NCBI RefSeq assembly: GCF_018916875.1 | Contig: NZ_JAHLNO010000024.1 | Span: forward strand, 62,001-126,000 | DNA length: 64,000 bases | Direction: 5' to 3' | DNA from: Virgibacillus proomii | GTDB lineage: Bacteria > Bacillota > Bacilli > Bacillales > Amphibacillaceae | Shown: in pieces, positions 20,103 through 29,334 of the stretch | Position numbering within the stretch: position 1 is the stretch's first letter | Layout: each line of letters begins with the position of its first letter | Position numbers and translations under genes: made by a program | Notes under the pieces: model-generated | Databases searched by the model: none | The model's input: only the letters and a program-made list of their open reading frames with translations | Told to the model about the DNA's origin: nothing

Positions 20103-20864
20103 TTAAATTCCGCCATAACGACGTTGACGTTGTTGGTATTCTTTAATCGCTTGCTTAAATACTGCTTCATCAAAATCCGGCCAAAGCACGTCGGTAAACC
20201 AAAATTCCGTATAGGCCATCTGCCAAAGCAAAAAATTACTCAAACGTTGTTCCCCGCTTGTTCGTATTAATAAGTCCGGATCATTAAGTCCATTTGTATA
20301 CAGATACTTTGAAAAGACGGTTTCATCAATTGCATCCAGTGTTAACTTAGCTTCATTAATATCAGACACGATATGTTTCATTGCTTGCACAATTTCATAC
20401 CTACTACCATAGTTTAATGCAAAGTTCAATAATAATCCATCATTATTCTTTGTTTTATCAATCGCATATTGAACAGCTTCTTTTGTATGCGCTGGTAATG
20501 CATTAAATTCCCCGATTGTTTGGATACGTACATTTCTTTCCATTAGCTCTGGTAAATGAATATGTAAAAATTCCTTTGGCAGTTTCATTAAAAATTCGAT
20601 TTCTTTTTGGGGTCTTTTCCAATTTTCTGTTGAAAAAGCATATAAGGTTAAAATTTTAACATTGAATTGATGTGCTGCTCTAACTGCTTTTACAACTGCA
20701 TCAACACCCTCTTTATGACCGGCAATTCTTGGGAGCGATCTTTTTTTCGCCCACCTACCATTCCCATCCATAATAATGGCGATATGATTCGGAACGTTTT
20801 TACTATCCATTAGTTGTATTGTTTCTTTTTGTTTCTTTTTTATGAAAGGAAGTCTAATTGACAT
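20103..20864 (-). CDS. uppS: Undecaprenyl diphosphate synthase (isoprenyl transferase)
   Basis: UppS adds isopentenyl diphosphate units to farnesyl diphosphate in cis to give the C55 wall lipid carrier. Motif IIMDGNGRWAKKR contains the catalytic Asp (residue 33), and the C-terminal part has RTSGEQRLSNFLLWQ and the YTEFWFTDVLWPDF text. It has 253 residues. The start ATG follows GGAGGACAAATT. An extended -10 promoter and a long 5' hairpin lie upstream. The nearby MEP pathway gene dxr, which would feed it, is missing from this region. Confidence 0.98.
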   Translation of the reverse strand: MSIRLPFIKKKQKETIQLMDSKNVPNHIAIIMDGNGRWAKKRSLPRIAGHKEGVDAVVKAVRAAHQFNVKILTLYAFSTENWKRPQKEIEFLMKLPKEFLHIHLPELMERNVRIQTIGEFNALPAHTKEAVQYAIDKTKNNDGLLLNFALNYGSRYEIVQAMKHIVSDINEAKLTLDAIDETVFSKYLYTNGLNDPDLLIRTSGEQRLSNFLLWQMAYTEFWFTDVLWPDFDEAVFKQAIKEYQQRQRRYGGI

Positions 20865-20919
20865 AATTTGTCCTCCGAATATTGTTTACCATTTCTGTTG
20901 CTTCATCTATCCATCGTAT

Positions 20920-20955
20920 GATGTTTAAGTAAGTTTTATGCTTAAGTTAAACATC
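20920..20955 (-). promoter_or_regulatory. Long inverted repeat at the 5' end of the uppS transcript
   Basis: GATGTTTAAGTAAG (20920-20933) and CTTAAGTTAAACATC (20941-20955) pair with one offset around a 7-base loop. It starts directly downstream of the TGATATAAT element, so it could be a 5' stabilising stem or an operator. No regulator is identified. Confidence 0.4.
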
Positions 20956-20964
20956 ATTATATCA
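20956..20964 (-). promoter_or_regulatory. Extended -10 promoter candidate for uppS-cdsA
   Basis: On the minus strand TGATATAAT fits TG-n-TATAAT exactly. No good -35 lies 17 bases upstream, as is allowed for extended -10 promoters. Confidence 0.4.
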
Positions 20965-21005
20965 CGTAAATCAAGTTTTATTATACTATTTTTCCTTAAG
21001 AAAAC

Positions 21006-21034
21006 AAAAGCCCCCTTAAAAAAGAGGGTCTTTT
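21006..21034 (-). terminator. Intrinsic terminator after frr
   Basis: On the minus strand, AAAAGACCCTC pairs with GGGGGCTTTT with one bulge, and TTTT follows. It separates the pyrH-frr unit from uppS. Confidence 0.7.
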
Positions 21035-21059
21035 GCTATTCATTTTACATGGAAATGGG

Positions 21060-21608
21060 TTAAACTTCCATGATTTCTTTTTCTTTATTTTTTGCCAGTT
21101 CATCGATTTTGTCAATGTACTTATCGGTAGCTTTTTGAACGTCGTCTTGTAAAGCTCTTCGTTCGTCTTCCGGTAGACCTTCCTCTTTTTTCAACTGATC
21201 ATTTGCTTCACGACGGATATTTCTTACTTGTACACGCGATTCCTCTGCATATTTACCGACAACTTTGACTAAATCTTTACGACGTTCTTCAGTTAGTGGC
21301 GGAATGTTAATACGAATCACATTTCCATCACTGGACGGTGAAATCCCTAAATCTGCTTTTTGAATGGCTTTTTCGATATCTGAGATAGCTGTTTTATCAT
21401 ATGGAGTAATAACAAGAAGTCTGGCTTCTGGAGCAGAAACGGATGCTAATTGATTTAATGGTGTACTTGTGCCGTAATATTCGACAAATACACTATCTAA
21501 TAAACTTGGATTTGCTCTTCCTGCTCTAATTGTGGCCAAATTTTTAACAAATGCTTGAACAGCTTGTTCCATTTTTTCTTTCATTTGTTTTAGTATATCA
21601 TCCGACAT
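21060..21608 (-). CDS. frr: Ribosome recycling factor
   Basis: RRF splits post-termination ribosomes together with EF-G. The 182-residue protein is a three-helix bundle with a small beta domain; family text [19 protein letters not shown], then [33 protein letters not shown] and [12 protein letters not shown] is clear. It starts two bases after the pyrH stop, so the pair is a single unit closed by the terminator at 21006-21034. Confidence 0.98.
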   Translation of the reverse strand: MSDDILKQMKEKMEQAVQAFVKNLATIRAGRANPSLLDSVFVEYYGTSTPLNQLASVSAPEARLLVITPYDKTAISDIEKAIQKADLGISPSSDGNVIRINIPPLTEERRKDLVKVVGKYAEESRVQVRNIRREANDQLKKEEGLPEDERRALQDDVQKATDKYIDKIDELAKNKEKEIMEV

Positions 21609-21610
21609 AT

Positions 21611-22375
<765 letters not shown>

Positions 22376-22428
22376 CTAAAGCTATATGGAGAAATAGGGA
22401 ACAACTTCTTGCTCCCTATGACTAACCA

Positions 22429-23313
22429 TTATTTTTTGATTTGACTCATTACTTCATCTGCGAAGTTTTCTTCTCTTTTTTCCATTCCTTCGCCTACTTC
22501 ATAACGAGCAAATGATTTTACAGAAGCATCTTTATCAGAAACATACTTTTTCACTTTTTGGTCTGGATCTTTGACAAAGTCTTGTTCCAATAAACAAATT
22601 TCTTCAAAAAATTTGCTAAGACGGCCTTCTACCATTTTTTCTACAATATGCTCGGGTTTTCCTTCATTTAATGCTTGCGCTTTTAGCACTTCCCGCTCAT
22701 GGTTTACTTCTTCTTCAGCCACTTGATCACGAGAAATATAACGAGGATTTACAGCTGCTATATGCATGGCCACATCTTTTGCCACTTCTTTATCCGTTGT
22801 TCCTTCTAACAGTGTAAGTACACCGATGCGACCACCCATATGCAAGTATTCGCCAAATGCATCATTATCTGTTTTTGTTAAAATCGTAAAGCGACGAAGT
22901 GATAACTTTTCACCGATTTTTGCAACAGCAGCTTTGATGTGATTTTCTACTGTGTCACCCGTTTCCTCCATTGTTTGTTGAAGTGTTTCTTCAACAGTTT
23001 TCGGTTTTTTCTGTAGCAAATGATCAGCAAGTTGAACAAGGAGTTGTTTAAATTGATCGTTTTTCGTTACAAAATCCGTTTCACAGTTTACTTCTAGTAA
23101 AACGGCCGTGTTGCCTTCCGTTTTAATATAGGCTGAACCTTCAGCCGCGATGCGATCAGCTTTCTTAGCTGCTTTAGAAAGTCCTTTTTCTCGTAAATAA
23201 TCGATAGCCGCATCAATGTTCCCATCTGTTTCCTGTAGCGCTTTTTTACAATCCATCATGCCTGCGCCTGTTTTTTCACGTAATTCTTTAACCATTTTTG
23301 CAGTAATAGCCAT
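22429..23313 (-). CDS. tsf: Elongation factor Ts
   Basis: EF-Ts exchanges GDP for GTP on EF-Tu. The 294-residue protein has the UBA-like start ([20 protein letters not shown]), the central core with [10 protein letters not shown], and the late [11 protein letters not shown]. The start ATG follows GGAGG. It is downstream of rpsB across a hairpin at 23357-23393 that could lower tsf expression relative to rpsB. Confidence 0.98.
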   Translation of the reverse strand: MAITAKMVKELREKTGAGMMDCKKALQETDGNIDAAIDYLREKGLSKAAKKADRIAAEGSAYIKTEGNTAVLLEVNCETDFVTKNDQFKQLLVQLADHLLQKKPKTVEETLQQTMEETGDTVENHIKAAVAKIGEKLSLRRFTILTKTDNDAFGEYLHMGGRIGVLTLLEGTTDKEVAKDVAMHIAAVNPRYISRDQVAEEEVNHEREVLKAQALNEGKPEHIVEKMVEGRLSKFFEEICLLEQDFVKDPDQKVKKYVSDKDASVKSFARYEVGEGMEKREENFADEVMSQIKK

Positions 23314-23356
23314 TTAAAATCCTCCTTTGGATAGTGACACGAATACGTTTTTCTTT

Positions 23357-23393
23357 AAAAAAGGTGATAAAAGGCTCTCATCCTCTTATCACC
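23357..23393 (-). terminator. Hairpin and T run between rpsB and tsf (partial terminator)
   Basis: GGTGATAA (23363-23370) pairs with TTATCACC (23386-23393), and six T follow on the minus strand (23357-23362). As tsf has no other evident promoter, some readthrough is expected. Confidence 0.65.
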
Positions 23394-23408
23394 CTCACCT
23401 TTAATTGA

Positions 23409-24182
23409 TTAATCTTGTTTTGTTTCAGTAGCTGCTTCAGCTTCTTTTTCTGCTTTAGGTTCTGCTTGTTCAGCTTCTTCTGGAACTTCTTCCATTTCTT
23501 CGCCTTGTTTCACCTCTAAAATAGCATCTGCTATTTTTGAAGTCAAAAGTTTTACAGCACGAATTGCATCATCATTTGCAGGGATAACATAATCAATTTC
23601 ATCCGGATCACAGTTTGTATCAACAATTCCGATAATTGGAATATTTAATTTATGAGCTTCAGCAATCGCAATTCGTTCTTTGCGTGGATCAATAACAAAC
23701 AACGCATCTGGAAGCTTGTTCATTTCTTTAATTCCGCCAAGGAATTTCACTAAACGATCTTTTTCTTTTAGCAGGTTCATAACTTCTTTCTTCGGCAATA
23801 CGTCGAATGTACCGTCTTCTTCCATTCGCTCAATGTCTTTTAAGCGATTGATTCGTTTGCGAATCGTTTGGAAGTTGGTAAGTGTACCACCTAACCAGCG
23901 TTGATTTACATAGAACATACCTGAGCGAATTGCTTCTTCACGTACAGATTCCTGTGCTTGCTTTTTGGTACCTACAAAAAGGATGGTACCTCCGTTTGCT
24001 ACAACTTCCTTCACGTAATTGTATGCTTCATCTACCTTTTTCACTGTTTTTTGCAGGTCGATGATATAAATTCCATTACGCTCTGTGAAGATGTATTTTT
24101 TCATCTTCGGATTCCAGCGACGAGTCTGATGACCAAAATGTACACCAGCTTCAAGTAGCTGTTTCATTGAAATAGCTGACAT
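23409..24182 (-). CDS. rpsB: 30S ribosomal protein S2
   Basis: S2 is a late-assembling 30S protein. The 257-residue protein has the signatures [19 protein letters not shown], then [22 protein letters not shown] and [15 protein letters not shown]. It ends in a Glu/Ala-rich tail. The start ATG follows AGGAGGAATTTTTA. Its leader (24183-24330) carries two competing pairing partners, and a promoter lies at 24337-24365. Confidence 0.99.
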   Translation of the reverse strand: MSAISMKQLLEAGVHFGHQTRRWNPKMKKYIFTERNGIYIIDLQKTVKKVDEAYNYVKEVVANGGTILFVGTKKQAQESVREEAIRSGMFYVNQRWLGGTLTNFQTIRKRINRLKDIERMEEDGTFDVLPKKEVMNLLKEKDRLVKFLGGIKEMNKLPDALFVIDPRKERIAIAEAHKLNIPIIGIVDTNCDPDEIDYVIPANDDAIRAVKLLTSKIADAILEVKQGEEMEEVPEEAEQAEPKAEKEAEAATETKQD

Positions 24183-24213
24183 TAAAAATTCCTCCTAATT
24201 GGTTTTTATCCTC

Positions 24214-24294
24214 CGCTTAGATCCTTTTTGTAAATAGACCATCTTAATTACGGCACCAAATTTACAAATCCCTAAGCGTGTGTAATTTACAAAC
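24214..24294 (-). promoter_or_regulatory. Structured rpsB leader with alternative pairings
   Basis: On the minus strand CGCTTAG (24273-24279) pairs with CTAAGCG (24214-24220). Inside it TTTGTAAAT (24261-24269) pairs with ATTTACAAA (24227-24235). A second identical TTTGTAAAT lies upstream at 24286-24294 and could take the same partner instead. This is the layout of a feedback-controlled ribosomal protein leader, here probably S2. The fold was drawn by eye. Confidence 0.5.
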
Positions 24295-24336
24295 TTACGC
24301 TCTCATGCGAAAAATATTGTATTCACACCACAAGAT

Positions 24337-24365
24337 AATATATCATAACAAATAGAAGGAATCAA
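24337..24365 (-). promoter_or_regulatory. SigA-type promoter for rpsB
   Basis: On the minus strand TTGATT (24360-24365) and TATATT (24337-24342) are 17 bases apart. The leader would be about 145 bases, enough for the structure at 24214-24294. Confidence 0.5.
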
Positions 24366-24400
24366 GTATAATTATATGCAGTTTTATTAGAAAAATCCTT

Positions 24401-24496
24401 TTACACTATAGGAAAGTATAAAACTTTATGGTTTATAGTATAAGAAAAACTATAGCTTTCGCCATAAAGACTTGGCGACAAGCCTAGTTTTTCTAA
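24401..24496 (-). repeat. Repeat family 3 (two-hairpin, about 96 bp), copy 1
   Basis: This stretch after swrB is the reverse complement of 61600-61697 with only about three differences. It has one long hairpin bounded by AGAAAAACT/AGTTTTTCT with inner CGCCA/TGGCG, and a second with TATACTATA/TATAGT(G)TA. It may double as a terminator for the fla/che operon. Confidence 0.75.
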
Positions 24497-24507
24497 CATA
24501 TAGCTAT

Positions 24508-24933
24508 TTATTGTTGATATAACTTAATAATTAGTTCCGCTTCTGTTTTACCGCAATTTAACTGCTTGGCGATCTCCCCTGGAGAGAGGCCTTTACTATA
24601 AAGCTGTAGAATGTTTGCTTTTAGTGATGTAACTACTTTGTCCTCTTTGCTGTTATCAACCATTGGTACATTTTCCACTATGGTGCTTGCGATCTCTTCT
24701 ATCCTTTCTTCGCTATCGGATTCTAATTGCGCATGGTTCGTTTGTATAAGCGCCTGTTGGAGGCGGTTATTTTCCTCTTTAATTTCCGCTAAATACGATT
24801 CAAATAACACTGCAATATCAGAATCAGTAGTGTTCGATTGATGATGATGTTTTATTTGCTTGAATAGCTGATAAATAGCCGAAAATGAAATGATATGCAG
24901 TAAAAAACTTATCAACAGTAAAAAAGATGTCAT
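24508..24933 (-). CDS. swrB: Swarming motility protein SwrB (YlxL-like)
   Basis: A 141-residue protein with one N-terminal membrane helix (1-24), a charged coiled-coil-like middle, and a C-terminal helix-turn-helix-like motif (LYSKGLSPGEIAKQLNCGKTEAELIIKL). This matches SwrB/YlxL, which in B. subtilis activates the flagellar export apparatus during basal body assembly. It is the last gene of the fla/che operon, just before rpsB as in B. subtilis. The start ATG at 24931-24933 follows GAGAGGG; an upstream TTG overlaps the previous gene. Confidence 0.85.
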   Translation of the reverse strand: MTSFLLLISFLLHIISFSAIYQLFKQIKHHHQSNTTDSDIAVLFESYLAEIKEENNRLQQALIQTNHAQLESDSEERIEEIASTIVENVPMVDNSKEDKVVTSLKANILQLYSKGLSPGEIAKQLNCGKTEAELIIKLYQQ

Positions 24934-24946
24934 GAAAAATCCCTCT

Positions 24947-25252
24947 CTACCCGTTAAAATCAATCTGTTTTCCTAAATACGGATGTTGATATTTTTGTAA
25001 TTTGTTCTTATTGGCCTTTCGCTTATTAGGAAATTTCTCAGAGGTGTTTTTTTCAGCTTCCCCCTCCCATTTAGATCGATATAATTGCTTGGTTTCCGCT
25101 ACTTGCTTACGCTTTAATTCTTCCTGAAGCAGTTGATGTTGAGTAAGGGAAGCTTGAAAATCTTGGCCTTGTCTTAACAATTGCTGCTGAAGCTTTCCAG
25201 CGTCCTGAGAACGTGGAAGAGCTACCTGCATTTCAACCGATTTCCACCCCAC
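24947..25252 (-). CDS. Uncharacterised 101-residue fla/che operon protein
   Basis: The gene is not recognised by family. The start is GTG at 25250-25252, preceded by AAGGAAGTGATC, an almost full match to the 16S tail at proper spacing. The protein has no membrane segment. It begins VGWKSVEMQVALPRSQDAGK, then a Gln/Leu-rich helical stretch (20-60), and a Lys/Asn-rich basic tail. It lies between fapA and swrB in the operon, which suggests a flagellar or motility role. An ATG 39 bases upstream would start inside the mobile element at 25276-25450 and is not likely to be real. Confidence 0.7.
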   Translation of the reverse strand: MGWKSVEMQVALPRSQDAGKLQQQLLRQGQDFQASLTQHQLLQEELKRKQVAETKQLYRSKWEGEAEKNTSEKFPNKRKANKNKLQKYQHPYLGKQIDFNG

Positions 25253-25275
25253 TAGATCACTTCCTTTACAATCAA

Positions 25276-25450
25276 ATAAAGTGAACTTCATTCAAGGAAT
25301 GCTTTTCTCCTTGAATGTTAGTACCGCAAGGGTATGACCTAAAGGCCCTTAAACATCGGGCATTCAGGAGATGTTTCTCTCACCATGTCGTCAGGGATAA
25401 TAAAGGGCACTTGAGATGAGAGAAATACGGATCCTTACATGCGGGATAAA
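25276..25450 (-). mobile_element. TTTAT-bounded two-palindrome element, copy 4, overlapping the fapA stop
   Basis: A 175 bp copy bounded by ATAAA at 25276-25280 and 25446-25450. Palindrome 1 is ATTCAAGGA/TCCTTGAAT and palindrome 2 uses CTCTCA/TGAGAG. Its left end lies inside the fapA reading frame and supplies the last codons and stop. It is the only element within the fla/che operon. Confidence 0.75.
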
Positions 25451-26817
25451 GGATGTATGACAATCTCGTTGTCAACTAAATTCATTTTAACATAATGATG
25501 ATCTGCTTTAATCACCCGACGATATTTGCCAAAGGCGACCGTAACATTTGAATACAAATAATTTCTAACAATAAGTTCCGCTTCCTGTTCACTTCCTAAA
25601 TAGGAATTAAGCTCATTCACAGCTTGTTCGACCTCATCCAATTCAGCCTTTGTCTTACTCCATGAATGTTTTTGGCGAAGTGCTGTAATTCTTAATTTAG
25701 GATCATCTGTTTTTTTATTTGCCTTCAGCTTCTCGCCTAATAAAGTTAATTTCGCCAACATCGCTTCCAAGTCCTGCTTTTTAGTAAGCAACTTGTTTTT
25801 TTGTTGTTCCACTAATTGATTCAGTCCAAAAATAATTTCCGTTTTCGTACTTAGTCGATTTCCTACATCTTTTGCTTCGGCCATCTTTCCCACAGATAGC
25901 GTACCACCAATTATACTTCCTTTTTGGCAAAAAACATGCCCCTTTATCGTACAAATACTATGAATGATGGAATTCTCTACATATAAATCTTTTTCTGCAA
26001 TTACATTACCTTGATTGATATAACCAATTTGAATAGACTCCCCAGCTTCAATTGTTCCCTTTCCCTGTCCTGCTAAACCTTCTGATACATGAACGGAACC
26101 ACCAGCAGATATGGTTGCAGCCTCCACCATCCCAAATATTTTGATGTCTCCACCTGCTTTTACACTATAACCTGCAGGAACATCTCCACGGATAATAATG
26201 GTTCCTACAAAATCCAAGTTTCCTTTTTTCATAGAAAGTGTTTCATGAATTTCAATAACAGGTTGTATTTGAATTAACTTTCCTCTAATGCTTAATTGCC
26301 CTTCCGATACGGCGTAAAAAGTTTGATTTTCTTCTTTAAAAACTACATTCTTACCCGCTTTTATTAAAGCGGGGCGGCCCGGACGAGCTGCAATCATCTT
26401 ACCATTTACCATGTAACCGGGTGTCCCTTTTGTTGGGGGCTTAAGCGTAGCTATTTTTTCTCCTTTTTTAACGGAAGGAATGCGCATGACATCACGAAAA
26501 TTCCATTGTTGATCGCGATTTATCTCTGTGGAGAAATCTGAAACATACTCGACTTTTCCATCCTCACCATGCTCCGGCTGCTTCCCTTTTGCAATCGTTA
26601 ATGGAAACAAATTCATAGTTGGACGCTGAATAAAGTGCGTTATTGCTTCATCAATAATTCCATATTTGATATGATATTGGGTTAGTAGCTGGCGAAGCGA
26701 TTCATCTGTTAATTCCACATTTGAAAGATCTTGACCTTCTTTTACATCAATTTGCGCGAGCATTTTATCCTTTGCAACCGTAACGGTTAATACTTCTTCT
26801 AATTGTAATTGACCCAT
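25435..26817 (-). CDS. fapA: FapA/DUF342 family flagellar assembly protein A
   Basis: A 460-residue DUF342 protein: an N-terminal domain (1-150), a central right-handed beta-helix of polymer-forming type with many short Gly/Val repeats (about 190-310), a long coiled coil (about 320-400), and a C-terminal domain. The family is often called flagellar assembly protein A from its genetic context; its exact action is unclear. It follows sigD in several Bacillaceae. The final residues LSRM and the stop codon come from the mobile element at 25276-25450, so the original C-terminus was altered. Confidence 0.85.
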   Translation of the reverse strand: MGQLQLEEVLTVTVAKDKMLAQIDVKEGQDLSNVELTDESLRQLLTQYHIKYGIIDEAITHFIQRPTMNLFPLTIAKGKQPEHGEDGKVEYVSDFSTEINRDQQWNFRDVMRIPSVKKGEKIATLKPPTKGTPGYMVNGKMIAARPGRPALIKAGKNVVFKEENQTFYAVSEGQLSIRGKLIQIQPVIEIHETLSMKKGNLDFVGTIIIRGDVPAGYSVKAGGDIKIFGMVEAATISAGGSVHVSEGLAGQGKGTIEAGESIQIGYINQGNVIAEKDLYVENSIIHSICTIKGHVFCQKGSIIGGTLSVGKMAEAKDVGNRLSTKTEIIFGLNQLVEQQKNKLLTKKQDLEAMLAKLTLLGEKLKANKKTDDPKLRITALRQKHSWSKTKAELDEVEQAVNELNSYLGSEQEAELIVRNYLYSNVTVAFGKYRRVIKADHHYVKMNLVDNEIVIHPLSRM

Positions 26818-26893
26818 AACATATGTTCCGCCCTTCTATTCTAGCTAATATCACCTAACTAGAAAATGAGAAACCATTGCAGAATAACAATTA

Positions 26894-27673
26894 TTAGGAA
26901 AGAACTTGAATTTTCTTCAAGGAATGACGAAGTTTTAAAATGGATTTTTTATGAATTTGTGATATTCGTGATGTAGTTAATCCTAGAACCTCCCCAATTT
27001 CTGTTAATGTTAATTCATCGTGATAGAAAAGACTGATTACGAGCTGCTCATTTTTATTTAACTCTTTTATTCCCTCTATTAATTCTTCTTTTAATTCATT
27101 ATTTAATATTTGTTCTTCTGGAGCAAGCGATTTCTCATCTGGTATCGAATAACCTATTCCTTCTTTTAATTTCATTTTCGGATCACTAGGTTTTTCTTCA
27201 ATCGATAATACATTTGCAAAAAGAGAATCACACATCGCACTCTCCACCTCTTTAACCGTCATACCTGCATGTCTCGCAATTTCAGCGGCACTCGGTATTT
27301 GCTGATTTTGCTGTTCAAGCTGATGAGCTATTTTTTCAACTTTTTTTGTTTTTTCTCGTAAGGAGCGAGGTAGCCAATCCTCTCTTCGTAAACCATCAAT
27401 AATTGCGCCTTTGATACGAAAAGAAGCGTATGTGTCAAACTTAAAGTCTCTCGTTGGATCAAATTTTTTTAATGCATCATAAAGTCCCATTAACGCAAAG
27501 CTTTTCACATCACTTTTCATCACGCTATTTGGTAAGTGGCTTGCGATTCTCTCCACATGAAAACTGACTAGATACATATACTTTTCAATTAACTCATTTG
27601 CAGCATCCATATCATTGTTGTCTAACCAACTATCCCACAGCTCTTGTTCATATGGAGATGGATTCACTTTCAT
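26894..27673 (-). CDS. sigD: Flagellar/motility sigma factor SigD (FliA family)
   Basis: SigD directs RNA polymerase to late flagellar, chemotaxis and autolysin promoters. The 259-residue protein has sigma region 2 (LIEKYMYLVSFHVERIA, then FDTYASFRIKGAIIDGLRREDWLPRSLR), region 3 and region 4 (LTEIGEVLGLTTSRISQIHKKSILKLR). The start ATG follows AAGGGGTGAACAAAG. Its place late in the operon matches B. subtilis, where distance from the promoter limits SigD level. Confidence 0.97.
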   Translation of the reverse strand: MKVNPSPYEQELWDSWLDNNDMDAANELIEKYMYLVSFHVERIASHLPNSVMKSDVKSFALMGLYDALKKFDPTRDFKFDTYASFRIKGAIIDGLRREDWLPRSLREKTKKVEKIAHQLEQQNQQIPSAAEIARHAGMTVKEVESAMCDSLFANVLSIEEKPSDPKMKLKEGIGYSIPDEKSLAPEEQILNNELKEELIEGIKELNKNEQLVISLFYHDELTLTEIGEVLGLTTSRISQIHKKSILKLRHSLKKIQVLS

Positions 27674-27708
27674 CTTTGTTCACCCCTTATTACAATAAGC
27701 TAATCCTT

Positions 27709-28215
27709 TTATATGAAGGTATCACCCTTATTTACCGTTCTGATTTTCAATTGACTTGTTTCTGGATCAAATTCAATTGTTCGTCCAGCATTTCCTCCTA
27801 CGTCAGAAGCGATAATTGGAATCGACAACTGTTTAAGCTGCTCTAAAACAGCTTCGATATTACGCGGCCCAATCCGCATGATATCTGAGCCATTGGAAAA
27901 CTGAAACATCTGTGCTCCACCTGCAACTTTTGCTTTGAGCATGCCTTTTCTCGCGCCTGCTTTAAAAAGACGGTCTACTAAATAAGGAATAGCTGTATCT
28001 GCATACTTATACATATTAAAATCTAGCTGTCTTGCTAGTTTTGAATTTGGCAAGAGTACGTGAGAAAGTCCTGCAATTTGTTTACGTTCATCATAAATAA
28101 CGACACCTACACAAGATCCTAATCCTGCTGTGCGTATCTTTTGCGGAGCCTTAACTACATTTAAATCAGCAATACCCACTCTAATAATCGATGATGTTGT
28201 TTTAGTCATGATCAT
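27709..28215 (-). CDS. cheD: Chemoreceptor glutamine deamidase CheD
   Basis: CheD deamidates receptor glutamines and binds CheC. The 168-residue protein has GLGSCVGV with the catalytic Cys (residue 35), His52 in SHVLLP, and the later KVAGGAQMF motif. It overlaps the end of cheC; the exact start is ambiguous between ATG codons at 28215 and 28209. CheC is encoded directly upstream, as expected for a CheC-CheD pair. Confidence 0.97.
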   Translation of the reverse strand: MIMTKTTSSIIRVGIADLNVVKAPQKIRTAGLGSCVGVVIYDERKQIAGLSHVLLPNSKLARQLDFNMYKYADTAIPYLVDRLFKAGARKGMLKAKVAGGAQMFQFSNGSDIMRIGPRNIEAVLEQLKQLSIPIIASDVGGNAGRTIEFDPETSQLKIRTVNKGDTFI

Positions 28216-28834
28216 TAATTCCTAACGCTTGAAATATTTTAGTAAACGAATCAGGATTAGGGATAAATAAAAAATTACCTTTAATTTTATTTGTTTGATA
28301 AGAAGGATGAATCTTCGTATCGATAATTAAAGCGTAATCCGTAACCTGGGATATTTCCAGTAGTCCTACCGTTAAAATAGCTGCTGCCATGTCAACACTT
28401 AAATAAGGTATAGAAGGTTGCAGGTTCATATTCGTAAAATCCGCCAATGCAGATAGATAAGCACCTGTCAAAATATTTCCTGCCTCTTGCAACACGGATG
28501 CCGCCAGTTCATTATCTGTCGTATTTGTAAGTTTAAGTTCACTATTTTGCGTTATCTCCTTGATTAGAGCATTGGCTTCCTCAATGGATAAAATGAAGTC
28601 CACCGTTCCTGGTGCATCTCCTTTTATTTGAAATAACAAAGCAACGATGATTGCTTCCGGTCCCCCTATTAGCTCCATCATTTCATCATAGCTTACAATT
28701 TTAACAGCAGGTACTTCCATTTCTACTTTTCTATTTAATAGTTTTGCCATGGAAGTCGCCGCATTTCCAGCTCCAATATTGCCAATCTCACGCAACACAT
28801 CTTTTTGCATTTGCGTTAATTTTGTAACATCCAT
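28202..28834 (-). CDS. cheC: CheY-P phosphatase CheC
   Basis: CheC removes phosphate from CheY-P and is stimulated by CheD. The 210-residue protein has both family signatures, LREIGNIGAGNAATSMAKLL near the start and LQEAGNILTGAYLSALAD in the second half, each keeping the E-x-x-N pair needed for dephosphorylation. Translation is coupled to cheD by overlap. Confidence 0.97.
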   Translation of the reverse strand: MDVTKLTQMQKDVLREIGNIGAGNAATSMAKLLNRKVEMEVPAVKIVSYDEMMELIGGPEAIIVALLFQIKGDAPGTVDFILSIEEANALIKEITQNSELKLTNTTDNELAASVLQEAGNILTGAYLSALADFTNMNLQPSIPYLSVDMAAAILTVGLLEISQVTDYALIIDTKIHPSYQTNKIKGNFLFIPNPDSFTKIFQALGINDHD

Positions 28835-28840
28835 ACATGT

Positions 28841-29311
28841 TTATCCTTCTACCGATTTTAACTCTTGAATTTCTTCTTCCGTTAAAACCTTTTGCATATT
28901 TAGTAAAATCAATAAGCGATTATCCAACTTCGCTACACCATCAATGTATTTTGCTTCAACAGTTCCAATAACCTCTGGAGTAGGTTCAATTTCTGATTCA
29001 AGAATGTCAATCACATCATTGGCAGCATCTACGATCAGCCCTACCTCCATTTCATCTACAAAGACGATAATGATGCGGGTAGAATCATTGTAATCCGTTT
29101 TCTCCAAACCAAAGCGGAGACGCAAATCAATAACCGGAGTTACTACTCCTCTTAAATTAATAACCCCTTTAACAAAATCTGCCGTCTGCGGAACTCTAGT
29201 AATTGGAATCATTCTTTCAATTGATCCTACTTGCTGTACGGATACTGCGTATTCCTCATCTCCAAGCTGAAATACGATTACTTTTCTGCTAGTCGTTGTG
29301 TTATTTTCCAT
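28841..29311 (-). CDS. cheW: Chemotaxis coupling protein CheW
   Basis: CheW joins receptors to CheA. The 156-residue protein is a single CheW domain: VIVFQLGDEEYAVSV, then GVINLRGVVTPVIDLR and IIVFVDEMEVGLIVD. The start ATG at 29309-29311 follows GGAGG by eight bases. It is followed closely by cheC. Confidence 0.97.
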   Translation of the reverse strand: MENNTTTSRKVIVFQLGDEEYAVSVQQVGSIERMIPITRVPQTADFVKGVINLRGVVTPVIDLRLRFGLEKTDYNDSTRIIIVFVDEMEVGLIVDAANDVIDILESEIEPTPEVIGTVEAKYIDGVAKLDNRLLILLNMQKVLTEEEIQELKSVEG

Positions 29312-29334
29312 CGTTTTTTCCTCCAATATTTTAG

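Noticed and set aside
22393-22419. Terminator between tsf and pyrH
   Set aside because: The stem is short and the minus-strand tail is not T-rich.
24401-24496. Riboswitch or small RNA
   Set aside because: No known aptamer core is seen, and the second near-identical copy sits inside another repeat and not before a gene.
25253-25291. Upstream ATG for the 101-residue protein
   Set aside because: It lies in the mobile element and has no ribosome site, whereas GTG 25250-25252 has a nearly full one.
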